From Nannobrachium achirus (lineage: Eukaryota > Chordata > Actinopteri > Myctophiformes > Myctophidae), in assembly GCA_963921795.1 (NCBI GenBank), contig OY997654.1:1381867-1445866 (forward strand): a DNA stretch of 64,000 nt, in the 5' to 3' direction. Every line of letters starts with the position of its first letter. Positions within the stretch are counted from its first letter, which is position 1. The notes under the pieces were generated by a model that made no database searches, was not told where the DNA came from, and was given only the letters and a program-made list of their open reading frames with translations. The translations under genes and the position numbers were made by a program. This document shows positions 21,738-33,905 of the stretch, one piece after another.

Positions 21738-22092
21738 GTCATTTAATTTTTGTCATAATTTAGTCACGTGAAAAGTTTTATTTTTATTTTGGCAGGCCTT
21801 GATGGCATCGTAATGACTGATTTTACACTTGTAGATCGGCTATTTTTCAGCACGCAACACCTGAGAGCAACCAAATATAAAATGACTTTCTTCTCCACTA
21901 GTCCCTCCCTAACGTTTTAGTCTAGTTTTTATTTTGTTGACGAAATTGTCAATATATTTAGTCTTAATTTTAGTCATCACAGCGTATTTTTTATTTCGTT
22001 TTTATTTAGTTTTTGTCAGTGAAAAAAAAAAACGCAGTCGGCAAACATTTTTCGTCATAGTTTTAGTCGACGAAATCGACATAACACTGTTT
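21738..22092 (-). mobile_element. hAT-like MITE, family C (copy 2)
   Basis: Shares GGCAGGCCTTGATGGCATCG, AGCACGCAACACCTGAGAGC and ACGTTTTAGTCTAGTTTTTA with copy 1. The hairpin is reduced to one outer arm (21827-21851, CTTGTAGATCGGCTATTTTT), so left arm and centre are deleted. Confidence 0.75.
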
Positions 22093-23794
22093 GTCACGCT
22101 CATGAAGTGCAGAATGGGTGAAATGTGTGGTGTGCACAAACAAAAACAAATCACACTCAATGTGACAGCGGTGAGTGCTTGAGCAGTTCATTTCATTATG
22201 CTATATATGAATTCTTATGTCGTCCATTAATTTCAAGGCTGCTCAAAGGTGCCACTTATGGTCACCCAGCGGTATTGCAGCTGTTGAGGCCCTCCTCATA
22301 CATACAGACATACACCGTACTCATACCCACACACACCGCTCAATAAAAGAGATACAAACTTAACAGAATCAATACAGTGATGGGTACGTCTATCAAGTGT
22401 GTAAAGTGTGCGTCAGTTTGATTAGAAAAGTGCAGAGAATTGAAAAAGAAAAAAAGGAAAAAGGTCTACAGATCATTTTGGATTGGACAAAGATGCACAG
22501 AATAGACATTGTTGTTACTCCAACCCTCCCTGTTTTATTTTGTCCACATGACACATAAGATACATAAAGTAGAAAGCTGGCCAAAGTACTAGTGCAAAAG
22601 TATAAAATAGTATATGTTGAACTGTAGCAATTCTGAGCAAGATATACAGTACCGTTTAAAAAAAATGCTATGTTTCAATACGTCCAGGGGATGTGCAAGA
22701 AAATGTGGTCATTGTTCAGGGCTCTGATAACCTGGAAAATAAAATAAAATAAAAATAATAAAAAACCCTCAGTGTCTCGCTTTAGTGACTTTGTGAACAA
22801 CACAAGCATTTGCATAACGGCAGAGGCACAAACAGTCCATTGCTGGGATGGTGTGAGTCCTTTAAAGTATGTTTTAGCTCTGCTCAAACACCTTCCATTA
22901 TGCTGTATGAGTCCAGCAGGGAAGGAAAGGAAATCCTCATGGTGCGTTTGAACGCACAGCTGGTTCCAGGAGGACTGTATGCCTGTACAAATGATAGGCC
23001 CAATCAGAGAGCTCTGGGTGGCAACCAAGTAGAATGATTTTAGACATCCAAAAATCTACAGTAGATTGTAATGCTTAAGGTCCCCCCCCCAACAGATCTG
23101 AAGAAGATTCATGATGTTGTCTATTAACCACTTACACCCCATATGGGAAGCCGGCTTCCCATAACCAGTCACACAACTGTTCATTGGTCAATAAATCAAT
23201 AGAGACCAAATCAAATTACAATTTCAATGTTTATTCTGCTACATGCTCCTACAGCACATCAGCTGCCATCGTCTTTTTCATCCATGCATTACTCATATTA
23301 CATTATTATTACACCTTATTTTACTCGTTATTATCATTACTCACCCTATACTTTTACATTACTTATATTACAGCACTACTCTCACTAAAACATCTGTAGA
23401 GTTTACATAGTTTGAAATATATTCATAAGATTTTGCCTATCAATTGATGACACCTTGATGGACAATTTCCCTATTCGCTATATATGGCTCCAATGAGGTC
23501 TTAAGTCTTTTTCACTATTCAGAATGCATAGGCAGAGGTCTTTTTCAATCCTCTTTTCAGTGGTAAGTGATCACAGCAGGACAATTTGGTAAGAGGAATG
23601 TGATGTTTTACACTGCATTTGTGAATTTTCAGGGGTTAGCTGACATTTGGTAAGTCAAGAGTAGCCACAATCATTGTAGTTTTGTGTCCACAACTGTTCC
23701 AATTTGGGCATGCATTTTAGGCAGATTTTTTCCCCTGGACCCCCCTGGGGTTCAACAAGTATTGTTTCATGGTTCATTTCATTTTATTTGGACT
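22093..23794. other. Unassigned sequence
   Basis: No gene or repeat recognised. A short A/T-rich run lies at 22738-22763. Short frames are unconvincing. Confidence 0.5.
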
Positions 23795-24418
23795 TAAAGG
23801 GATATTACACTTTCAAAGTCATTTTATCGTCTAATCAGGCTTTTATGAACACCCTGAACAGTTTTTAATTTGCTTGATTCAATATTTAGATATTTGATGT
23901 AAATGTTACCAGGCCCGACATGCCCAGGCCCTCTCCACATACACACCCATTGTAACTTCAAACTCCATTTTAACCATGATAGATTCATTAAAAACAACCA
24001 TTATTTTTTCTGGTGACTCAAACTACCCTCCTAATACGCGAGCAGGCCGTGTTTTTTCGATAACTTTTTTCATTTATTTTTAATAATCCATTTTTGTATT
24101 AAATATTTTTCATTTTCCCAAATAATTATTAAAAATGAATGAAAAAAGTTATCGAAAAAACACGGCCTGCTCACGTATTAGGAGGGTAGTATGAGTCAAC
24201 AGAAAAAACAACGGGTGTTTTTAATGAATCTATCATGGTTAAAATGGAGTTTGAAGTTACAATGGGTGTGTATGTGGAGAGGGCCTGGGCGTGTCGGGCC
24301 TGGTAACATTTACATCAAATATCTAAATATTGAATCAAGCAAATTAAAAACTGTTCAGGGTGTTCATAAAAGCCTGATTAGACGATAAAATGACTTTGAA
24401 AGTGTAATATCCCTTTAA
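23795..24418. mobile_element. 624-bp TTAA foldback MITE
   Basis: TTAAAGGGATATTACACTTT at the left and its complement ending CCTTTAA at the right. Arms of about 250 bp are nearly perfect, including CACGGCCTGCTC and the AATAATTATT-rich centre. A second copy lies at 50555-51455. No shared hairpin core. Confidence 0.9.
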
Positions 24419-24643
24419 CATGACAGTTACTGTATGCTGATCATAAGCTGATGTGTCTCCCCTGTGAATTCTGACTTGAAATCTATGCATTATTTTCATA
24501 ATTACACAACATTTTGGTTCTGACACAATCGTAATTTTCACGTCCTGTAAACTGAACATCTGTGGCATGACCATGTATTTCCCTTGCTGAGTCACAAGAA
24601 AAGCAGCCTGATAAACCATCACGGTCTGGGAATACACATTTAC

Positions 24644-24776
24644 TATCGCCGTTATCGGGTGGAAACCTTGTATCTCCAAGTTTCAAATTATTTCGCAAAG
24701 TAAAGCCCTGCTTCATCGCACAAGGCCGTCGCACAAAGTAGTAAGCAGCAGATCTACAAGCACACAACGCCGTGTT
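24644..24776. mobile_element. MITE 'D', left half only
   Basis: Begins TATCGCCGTTATCGGGTGG and runs to the left hairpin arm (24741-24776, CAGCAGATCTACAAGCACAC) where it stops abruptly at the hairpin centre. The breakpoint in the centre suggests deletion starting at the palindrome. Confidence 0.75.
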
Positions 24777-25611
24777 GTCCCTAAAGACGATACTATATGC
24801 CACATTCAATGCCGGGTCAAGACGCATGACCTTACAGTATGTAAGCATCGCTGGGAGTTCAGAGAGAAACCCCCTTTGGCCTTTTAACACAGTAGCAAGT
24901 GATTACACTGGTATTTATAATGCTACGCTCAGATGTTTCTAGCCTGTGCAGCAAACTCTTATTGTTGCTATTCTCCACTGGGCAATGTATTCTACTTTCC
25001 ATTCAGCAGATTCTTCATTGCAGGTACAGAATTATGTGTTGCATCTGTTGACAGATAATTTCTCAATGTAGGTTAATTATACTGTCCTTTTGCACCTGCA
25101 TACTAAACACAACTGCGGTTAGAAAGGAGGCACGTGTGCTACTTGTATCTCCAAGAGCGGATTTTTTACAGGAAACAGAAGAATAGCATGCTGACGAAAT
25201 GACTTTCACGACCAGAGAATACCTCATAAATACTTCAAATTAGCATTGTTTTGTTTTTCTCGCTAACACACACAAAATCCCCTAGTGTAACCTCTCTGAC
25301 ATTTCGAGCCTCTTCTCCAGATCGCATTCATTTCGCTTGCATTGAAGAAAGCAAGATGAATTAGATCTGCTTCTGCGTGGCAGCTGATTAAGGCCTCATC
25401 TTCGTCACCAACCTACGAAGACACTTCATCACCAGTGACACTTTATAGTGTGAAGACAAGCGACTTGCGCAAACACTTCTTTTGCTGGCTCTGAATTCCT
25501 CATGATGCAGTAAATACTTCATCGCTAATGATAGGTGCGCTGTAGCACTCTATAACTAAAACGTGTCCAGCAATCAATGCATATTGTTCAAATTTACAAA
25601 CATGATCTGTC
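24777..25611. other. Unassigned sequence
   Basis: No gene or repeat recognised. An open frame crosses from the D fragment into this stretch without any domain. Confidence 0.5.
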
Positions 25612-25619
25612 GAATAGAC

Positions 25620-25917
25620 CAGTGTTTCTCAACCTTTTTTTCTACATGGGTACACTTTTCATGTCCCAAGAATCCATGGGCACACCACGGGGGTGGAAAT
25701 ATCGTCATTGTCGGGAAGAACCCTTGTATCCCCAAGTTTCAAATTTGTAAGTTTCTTTGCAAAGTAAAGCCCTGCTTCATCATACAAGGCTGTCGCACAA
25801 CAGTAGTGAAAACAGCAGATCTACAAGCACACAACACCTCGCACCGCGAGGCGCTGTGTGCTTTAACATTTTAAAATGATAAATACAATACTGGCTTTCA
25901 GTGGTTGAGAAACACTG
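25620..25917 (+). mobile_element. hAT-like element carrying MITE 'D'
   Basis: Ends CAGTGTTTCTCAACC and GGTTGAGAAACACTG, with a perfect 8-bp duplication GAATAGAC (25612-25619 and 25918-25925). Inside, a D element begins after TA at 25700-25701 and has a hairpin at 25806-25865 (GCACAC variant, centre CACCTCGCACCGCGAGGCG); the D right end is missing. A different hAT terminus from the 8577 host. Confidence 0.9.
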
Positions 25918-26008
25918 GAATAGACATTTCAGACAATGCAATGTGAAACCTACCTAAATACATTGTTTCATTGCACCACAAGACAGAACAGACCGTGCAC
26001 GAGCACGA

Positions 26009-26009
26009 G

Positions 26010-26081
<72 letters not shown>

Positions 26082-26098
26082 CGCACACGCACGCACGT

Positions 26099-26175
<77 letters not shown>
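26009..26175. repeat. (CA)n microsatellite
   Basis: About 165 bases of CA with GC interruptions, the longest pure run at 26100-26170. Confidence 0.98.
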
Positions 26176-26176
<1 letters not shown>

Positions 26177-26730
26177 CCCGCCGGAGAGCCACGAGACAAA
26201 TGCAGGTAAATACCTGAGATGACAGAACCAATCCTGCACGTAGAACACAAATAGAGATGGATAGGCGAGGGCCTAAACAAAATATTAATAAGGAGTTGTG
26301 GTTCTTAGATGTGACGAGAGCTCGAGCATTAGACCCATTCATCTTCCACTTTGCCTTTCCTCCAGGCCATAATATTCCCCATCAATCAGCAAGTTGGGTG
26401 TCAAGTGAGAACAGTCCAACACAAAGTGAATATCAGGCACTCTTCTCTGGCCGTGTTCCAATTGCCATCAATAATGGCTCTCCGATGTTGATGAATATGT
26501 ATTGATGGGCCATGTGAAAACGGTGTATAACGGAGAGAGGGTGGCTTTAGTAAAGACCTCACATCGGTGTGTCTGTCTGATGGCAGAAGTACTGTATTTT
26601 GCTATAATGGATTCTGTTCTGAAATGAAATACAATTAATTGAAGCCACAACCTATTCCCTGCATGAAGATCTTATTTGCACCTTTCCTCCCTTGTTTCTC
26701 TGCTCTTTAGTCCCTGTTTCACACACGATA
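26176..26730. other. Unassigned sequence
   Basis: No gene or repeat recognised. Confidence 0.5.
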
Positions 26731-26977
26731 GGGCCTTTTCCACCGGCAAAGAACCGGTTCTGGTTCTTTCTCCCGCCTATGGGATGAACCAGAGGTGAGC
26801 TTTTCCACCGAGAACCGGAGTTGGTTCCGAACCGTAAAAGTCCACAAAATCCTTGGTTCCTCTGGTTCAATCATGGTTCAATCCATGGTGGAAACGCAAG
26901 CCAGTTCGCAAGAATGAACCAATAAGGTTCCAAGAAAGTTGAACTTGAACTGGTTCTTTGCCGGTGGAAAAGGCCCC
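26731..26977. mobile_element. MITE with GGCCTTTTCCACCGGC ends
   Basis: Terminal inverted repeats of about 27 bp: GGGCCTTTTCCACCGGCAAA and its complement at the right end. Interior also repeats GAACCGG/CCGGTTC words. Non-coding; probably a non-autonomous DNA transposon. Confidence 0.8.
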
Positions 26978-27573
26978 AATGTTGACCCAACATTAAGATA
27001 GATTTAGCTTTCATGTTCCGAAACCATATTTCACGTTTGTGTGTTTTTTTCATAGGATCCCAATGCCATATTGCCTGGCCCGTGTGAACAAAACAAAAGT
27101 GAAAAGAGCAGATCTACAAGCTCACAACACATCTTCTTCTTCCATTTCCTGAAAAAGAATGTAACATACAGGGTTTCTGTGGAACAGCAACATTATGCGA
27201 TAAAGGTAGCACAAATGTTTGGTTCGGCGCTCATTAGCAACTCTGCCCTAAACATACAGTCACACATCATACACCCCAGGGGTTGCATTATTGTTTAACT
27301 TTTAAATTAGCAAAGCAGCGAGAGCTTGTTTATGTCTCTGCTAGGTCGTCAGTTTTTAATTATGTTTTAATGTTAACAATTAGTACTGGAAGTCTGTGAG
27401 TCAGCAACTCTTGATTTGAATCTTATAAACAAGATAGATTATAAACAGTCATTCGGTAGCAAAAAGTTTCTCAAGTTTCTGAACCAATAATTATCTATCT
27501 GGAAAACAAAGATGAATCTTCCAAATTAACCAATATTTGTCACTTTTTGATAACGCAATTAGGACATGATCCA
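26978..27573. other. Unassigned, with a hairpin half
   Basis: At 27099-27130 the left arm only of the shared hairpin is present (GTGAAAAGAGCAGATCTAC then AAGCTCACAAC). No host element boundary seen. The rest is unassigned. Confidence 0.55.
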
Positions 27574-27581
27574 CTGTGTAT

Positions 27582-28009
27582 TAGGGCATTCGCGAATAGT
27601 GATTTTTAGTATTCAAATTATTCGACCTCAAAGTATTCGAATAGTCGAATATTCGACAGGACTGGCCAAACTGTCAAATATTATGTAAGCAAGAGGCGAA
27701 CATTGTGAAAATAGCCGATCTACATGCTCACAACGCCTCGCAAAATATATATCTGTGGAACAGAGTCACATTAAATGTAATACCTACAATTCCAAGTGCT
27801 TGTCAGGGTGGGGGTCCCCCGTTCAAATATGTTTATTTTGGGTGTCACAGCCTAAAAAGGTTTGAGAAGCCTTGGTATAGAGCATTAACAAATTCATCCA
27901 CTAGGGGCATTGAGAACTCAGAGAAAAAGACAAAAAAAGCGAACATTCGGCTTCGGTGAACCAACGTCGAATAGTGACTTTGATATTCGAATATTTGGTG
28001 AATGCCCTA
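27582..28009 (+). mobile_element. hAT-like MITE, family B, with 8-bp duplication
   Basis: From TAGGGCATTCGCGAATA to GGTGAATGCCCTA. Flanks CTGTGTAT (27574-27581) and CTATGTAT (28010-28017) match at 7 of 8, supporting hAT-type transposition. Only the left hairpin arm and part of the centre remain (27703-27742), then the copy resumes at the outer right flank. Confidence 0.85.
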
Positions 28010-28017
28010 CTATGTAT

Positions 28018-28437
28018 TTTGTAAGAAAATATTCGTTTTTAACTTTTTATACAATAAATGTAACCGCTTTTAAAACAATAATAATGCTAAGTACGGTAGA
28101 TTATAAACTACATGACAGTGACACACTCTACCGAGGCCTTAAGGACTACCATCAGCACTTTGTGGAGGATATGAATTATTATGTTGTTTACATGTCACAT
28201 CCTGACATACGTCAATAGTTTATCACCTGGGAAATTATTTGCAACCTATTTTTACAGTGTTTATGTAGCCTGATTAAACTAAAAGCAGTCAGGGGAATAC
28301 AATGGCTCTGCAGCATGCTGCGCGTGAAACGCCTCCCAGTCATGTGTCATGTGAGAAATATTTGACAGTATATTGTTTATGCAAAACAGAGCTCTTTGAG
28401 CCTCCTGTTCACACTCACAGATGACACCATTTTGTGC
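28018..28437. other. Unassigned sequence
   Basis: No gene or repeat recognised. Confidence 0.5.
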
Positions 28438-28445
28438 AAATAAAC

Positions 28446-29282
28446 CAGCGGTGGAAGAAGTACTCTAATGTTTTACTTAAAATAGGACTGTCATCTAAAG
28501 GGGTACTGTCACTTTCTTAAAATATTAGTTAATATGTTTATGATGTCATTGTGAGAATGCACAATTATAAGCCAATCAAGTTAATTGACTGTACTTAGAC
28601 TACTTACTGTACTGGTCAGCTGTTGTTGGGGGCGAGGGGCAGATTACACTGTGACATGAGTTTCAGACTATTTCAGACCGTTTTCAGAGTGACCACGTGA
28701 CCTACTGTATCATTTATTATAATTTCGGGGTGTGTTAGCGGGCCTTTAAGTAAAATAATCCATACTGCAATGTAGAAATACTCTGTTGCAAGTAGAAGTA
28801 CAGAATTCAAAATAGACTCGAGTAAAAGTATAACCTATTTAAGTAAAATTCGAAAAATGTTTTATGGTTTATGTAGCCTATGTTTTATAATATTAGAATT
28901 TATATCTGCAAAGTAACTATTAACTTAAGTTTTCATTTAAAAAAAAAGAAAGAAAAAAACGTAGTTTTGTGGGTCCGTTTTTAGCCCAAGGAATGTTTTT
29001 CGTGCAAAACAAAATCTTGCAATTGATTCAGAATCATGAAAAACCCCTAGTTTGACCCCTCACATGCTACTTAAAGAAGATTTTTTTTGGGGGGGGGGTC
29101 TTTTTTTCCTGTATAGTAAGTGAATGGGTAGGTGCAAGAAATCATTAAAAATGAACCACTTTGGACGATATTTCAGGATTAAGAAAAAACAGGTGGCGAA
29201 AAAAAAAATCCACCTTATGCGCGCGGACCCCCCTTTCCTACTAGATCATTAAGTAAATGAACTTAGTTACTTTATACCACTG
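28446..29282. mobile_element. hAT-like element, perfect 8-bp duplication
   Basis: Ends CAGCGGTGGAAGAAGTA and TTTATACCACTG flanked by AAATAAAC on both sides (28438-28445, 29283-29290). Contains AAGTAAAAGTA words typical of this common fish repeat type. A segment from about 28498 to 28750 may be a further insertion (AAAGGGGTACTGTCAC ... GGGCCTTTAAG). No hairpin core. Confidence 0.85.
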
Positions 29283-29290
29283 AAATAAAC

Positions 29291-29954
29291 TACACTTAAA
29301 AATTCTAAACCACCAAAGCCCTTACTTCCATAGGGAGAACAAGACACCGCATCACAGCACAGTGTGATGTGGTTAATGTAAATGTTTAGTTAAAATGTAA
29401 CATTTTTAAAATATTAATAAGACTGTTTACATTTCCCAAAAGGAAATGCATAGATTTCATCAAGTCTGACCAGGAGCAGGTATTACAAAGTATAGATTTC
29501 CCCCCATACACGACAGCAAATCGAACCCCTGCGACATGATAACTCTAGAACATTTACCCGACACCCATATACATTTTCATCTCAACGTTAATAATTCCTG
29601 AGTTCTATGTGAGAGATGGTTTCTTGGCTGACAAGCCCGAAGTCATTCATCACACAAGACATGTACTGTATACTTCAGAAGAGGCAGGAGGGATTGTCAT
29701 TTGATGCCGAAACATTTGTTCGCAACACACCCAAGAAAGTCAGTGTCACTATGACACTCAACAGAATGGCAAATAAGTGTCCTCAAGTATGTTCCTCCAT
29801 CCTACCAGCCCACCAACTCTATCCATCCATCCATCCATCCATCAATATTATGTCATGTACAAAATGTCCAGCAAAGTCATTTCTGACAAACACATGTTGG
29901 CCCCTCATGTTATTCTGCTGAAGACAATTTATAGCTTATTAGAGTGGACTGCAT
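29291..29954. other. Unassigned; short (ATCC)n
   Basis: ATCC repeats at 29819-29842. No gene recognised. Confidence 0.5.
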
Positions 29955-30104
29955 TTAATGGCAAATGGACTGCATTTATATAGTGCTTTTTCTCGTCTTT
30001 CCGCTCATCACTCTAATGCACTTTACAGCGTACTCCACAGTCAGTCACACACACACTCATGCACCGGTGGAACACTGCAGCGCACATTAAATGCTACACA
30101 CGCT
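29955..30104. repeat. Teleost 'GGACTGCATTTATATAGTGC' repeat, left part
   Basis: The words ATGGACTGCATTTATATAG and CTCTAATGCACTTTACAG belong to a repeat seen across teleost genomes (known from memory; class not assigned). It continues at 30872-30955 after the hAT insertion. Confidence 0.7.
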
Positions 30105-30871
30105 TAGGGATGGGACGATATGAACATTTTATATCATGATTATTGTGACAAAATAAATCATGATTTACGATATTACCGCGATAATCGAAATCCATTATCC
30201 TGGGGCGGAACATTTGCCAAAAAATAGCCGATCTACAAGCTCACAACGCGTCGCGCTGCGACACGTTGTGAGCTTTTTTAATAAAATGAATTAATTAATC
30301 GGAGGCCTCAACGAAGCCCCGGTCTAATTTTGGAACCAGGCCGCCTACCGCGCTCTCTTTCCACCGGCCCGTAATCGGGTAACGCCGCCACACCGCGCCG
30401 CCTAATCCAATACATTCTCAGATCTTTAGAGACCTTTTTCTCTGAACTGTGTTCCCAGGGCAGCGACAAAGTTTTTTTTGCGGCTAAATAGCCTCAGATC
30501 GGGCTTATAAAAAAAAAAGAGCCGATAGCTAACTCTTGGCTCTCCTCCTCCGGTCCACGGTCATAACACTGCATGCAGTGAAATCCCAATCCACTTCTGC
30601 CAGGGTACCCGGATGATACTATGAAGCCTTAGGGAGAAATGCCTCTTGTGGCCTTGGCACGAAGTGAGTTAAGTATGTATATTATAAGTACCTTTTACCA
30701 ATTATAGGGTTTAAATGGTACTGGATATGCAGCTCGGCAAATACAAGGTGAATTGATCCCAGTGCATGATGGAGGACGATATTGCGATAAATTAAATCTC
30801 CACGATACGATTATCGTGAGTGCTTTTTATCATCACGATAAACAATAATATCTCTTATCGTCCCATCCCTA
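30105..30871. mobile_element. hAT-like element with TAGGGATGGGACGATA ends
   Basis: Inverted ends TAGGGATGGGACGATA and TATCGTCCCATCCCTA. Flanks CACACGCT and AAGACGCT match at 6 of 8. It splits the repeat at 29955/30872. A hairpin lies at 30218-30275, with the right arm truncated after GTTGTGAGCTT. Centre variant ACGCGTCGCGCTGCGACACGT. Confidence 0.8.
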
Positions 30872-30955
30872 AAGACGCTATGCATTCACACACTGACGGC
30901 GGAGGCAACCATGCAAGCGATCCATTTGGTAATGATGGCAGACAAGTTCACACCC
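30872..30955. repeat. Teleost repeat, right part
   Basis: CATTCACACACTGACGGCGG and AGGCAACCATGCAAG continue the repeat interrupted at 30104. Confidence 0.6.
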
Positions 30956-31098
30956 AGACTCGACGGAAGAAAGTGTTCTAAAAACACTGTTTGGGATTGT
31001 CCCACAGGACAAAACGTCCTTGTCCTTGTTGTCACATGCCCCAACCAGGTCTACCATAATTTCATTTAAACAAAAAAACATTACGATAGTGTATAGGC

Positions 31099-32344
31099 CA
31101 GTGTTTCTCAAATGGGGGTACGCGAAGGTACTTAGACCCTAGGTGGTCCTCAGAGTTACTATAGGGGGTCCTCCAAATCTTTTTGTGATAGAAACTATTT
31201 TTTTCTCCTTTTTTATATTAACCGTGCACTTGAACCACTATTAACCACGTGTGCATATTCAGAATAGCTTAGCCAAAAATAGCCAATCTACAAGCTCACA
31301 ACGCCTCACAGCACGAGGCGTTGTGAGCTTGTAGATCGGCTATTTTTGGCTAGATATCTGAAAACACAAGTTTACATGAATCCAAAATACACTGATAATC
31401 GTGCTGTCAAACAATGAAACAATATGGAATCTATGAAAAGCTTGTGGGGGTCCCTGCTTCATCTCTCTCTCAACTAAGGGGTCCTTGGCCTGAAAACATT
31501 GAAGACTCCTGTTTTACACAGTTAAATAATTAACTACAATTGAATTAGAAGGAGAAACAAACATTTACTGTTATGATGACATTGGAGAAACCTATTGTGA
31601 GCCTGACAGTTGCTAACCCAGAATACATGTTACCAGGCAATGGGATGGGTTTGAATGTTGTTTGAATCTAAGTTATTGACATGAAAACTGGACTGAAATC
31701 ATGGCCACAGTGTTGAAAATAAATCTATACAGGAGGCACCGTTTGTGATGTTATATTCTTGAAAAGGGCGGTTATCACAGCATCATATACCACTAGCTAT
31801 GGTTTTAAAGTGCAGGTGCCATGATTTTCCCCTCTATAAAACATGATTATCTACTATTATGATTATACTAGGAGGAAGATTTTTTTTCCAAAAAAGTGTA
31901 CAGAAAGAGTTAAAATTATGTTTTTATGTGGCCACACCCACCAGTTCATTGGTATGCGTGGTTGCCATGGTGGGTGGTGACCAAGCTGAAGTTAGCCACA
32001 CCCACGTGTGTTGGGTGAATGGTAATTAGGGGAGGGGTTGATTCTGTGATGTAATAAGTATGGGTGTTTTTGGAACGGCACGTCTGACCCAGCAGGTGGC
32101 ATCCTCCAGCTAAAAACCCAAATAAAAAGAGAATGCATAATTGCTCATAACAACCACACCAGGGGGTCTAATGAAGTACGGTCAACCTCCTAGACACATG
32201 AAAACCAGAAAAAGTACAAAACTATGGCACCACCTCTTTAATTGCAGTTTTATATGGAAAATGTTGTTGTCGGGTAAAGGGGGTACTTGGATTCAAAAAT
32301 CAGGGAAAGGGGGTACTCAAGCCAAAAAAGATTGAGAAACACTG
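31099..32344. mobile_element. 1246-bp composite hAT-like element
   Basis: Ends CAGTGTTTCTCAAATGGGGG and GATTGAGAAACACTG, with perfect 8-bp duplication GTATAGGC (31091-31098, 32345-32352). The left part (31137-31515) is homologous to family F (56038-56488), including a near-perfect hairpin at 31270-31352 (TAGCCAAAAATAGCC with GGCTATTTTTGGCTA). The rest is unlike other elements here. No transposase frame. Confidence 0.85.
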
Positions 32345-32352
32345 GTATAGGC

Positions 32353-32597
32353 TAAACGGAGTCCAAGTGAACAGATTGATTATGATTTCCCCTTTCGTGT
32401 CAAGGTAAAGATCACTCCGTGCAGCACATTGCTCAGGGTGATGCATGTCCGTTCTCTGTACATTTTCAATTAATAGCCTGGGCTTTTAAAACCATGATAT
32501 TACCTAACCTTATTAAAATGAGGCTATAGAATAAGATATAAAGTATTAACCATTAATTTCGTCTCACAAGAGAGTGCATTTCTCAGCACCAAGCGTG

Positions 32598-32649
<52 letters not shown>

Positions 32650-32990
32650 CTTTAAATGAAGGTTTACTGCATAAATGTCTTTTTACAACAAATTATGAGA
32701 CATTTCTGTTAAATTCTGACAGCCTTATGGTAACTACTGTAAGAGATTCACAGAGAAAAAAAATCACTGACTTCTTACAATTTTCACTTCACCAGACAAT
32801 TCAGGCTTTCATGGTCAGAAGTGCTTCTGTTTCGTGACATTATGCATGTAGGAGAATGAGCCGTCATTGGTTACACACAGTACCGACAATCCCTATAAGC
32901 CGATTGGCCTACGGAGACCGGCCACACTGAAATAATTTTCAGCTCCAATACACCAAAAGCCTTCTGATTAAGGTTGCGCATTTCACCTTT
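32353..32990. other. Unassigned; (GA)n at 32599-32643
   Basis: One microsatellite of about 45 bases. No gene recognised. Confidence 0.6.
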
Positions 32991-32994
32991 TATA

Positions 32995-33584
32995 CCATTT
33001 AGAACGGGTACACATTATAGTGTAGCATTATTTCATGCTAAAAAACAGCAGATATACAGCAGATATACAAGCTCACAGCGCGGCACCGAGTGCCGCGCTG
33101 CGAGCTTGTAGATCTGCTATTTTTGAAAAATCTTGAAAATTCGAATTTTGACCCGATTCTATAACTGTCTTTTGAATCCTTCTAAGTTTTTTTTTTAAAA
33201 ACCTATGTTTTTATGTCAGCAATCTGGCCAGCCATCGTCAACGAAAAGGTCCTTTTCACTTAACTGGAGCTCACTTAGTCTGTTCTTGAGAGACTACTAT
33301 GTCAGTGGTTCTCAAACCTTTTCATGTGAAGGAACCCCAAAATGATATTTATTTGGCCACGGACCCCCATCTCAAAATATTTAATCCTGGGAACCCCCAG
33401 AAGCAAATATTTGCGTTACAAACGTTAAAAATACATATATTCAAAGATTTGCACACAATTTCACGACCTTTTCAAAAATAGCAGATATACAAGCTCCCAG
33501 CGGCACTCGGTGCCGCGCTGTGAGCTTGTATATCTGCTATTTTTCACTGGTTAAAGCATTCAATAATTCTAGGCCCTAAATGGG
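32995..33584. mobile_element. Family A element
   Basis: Starts CCATTTAGAACGGGTACA, ends CCCTAAATGGG followed by TTTTAA. Hairpins at 33040-33125 and 33472-33546 in inverted orientation. The left hairpin has an extra AGCAGATATAC word in front, a local duplication of the arm. Left TTAA has been lost. Confidence 0.85.
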
Positions 33585-33590
33585 TTTTAA

Positions 33591-33905
33591 AATAGCCACA
33601 CAATTATTTTGCGTCATTGCCACGAATCTGCTAATTCGATTTTCATCCGTTTGTTTTTTCATTCCTAATAAAAGTCACTGGGCCGAGCATAACTCAGTAT
33701 AACTTCATTTGAGAAGTTATGTAATCCTGCAGCATCCTTCAGCTAGGCTCCTGTATGAGTGATACATTGTTTAATTTTTTATAATTTAACTGCGCTTTGT
33801 TTCACTGTGTTTCCCGCACTGTAAAGTCTGACTGTAAAAATGGACCCCGGAATTTTGACTCACAGAGTGAAATGAACACTAAGGATGTTACTGTGTGGGA
33901 GGAGG
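33591..33905. other. Unassigned sequence
   Basis: No gene or repeat recognised. Confidence 0.5.

Noticed and set aside
25898-26342. Open frames on both strands across the CA microsatellite
   Set aside because: They encode only His/Thr or Cys/Val repeats from the dinucleotide run and have no other coding sign. The same applies to the frames at 57856-58256.
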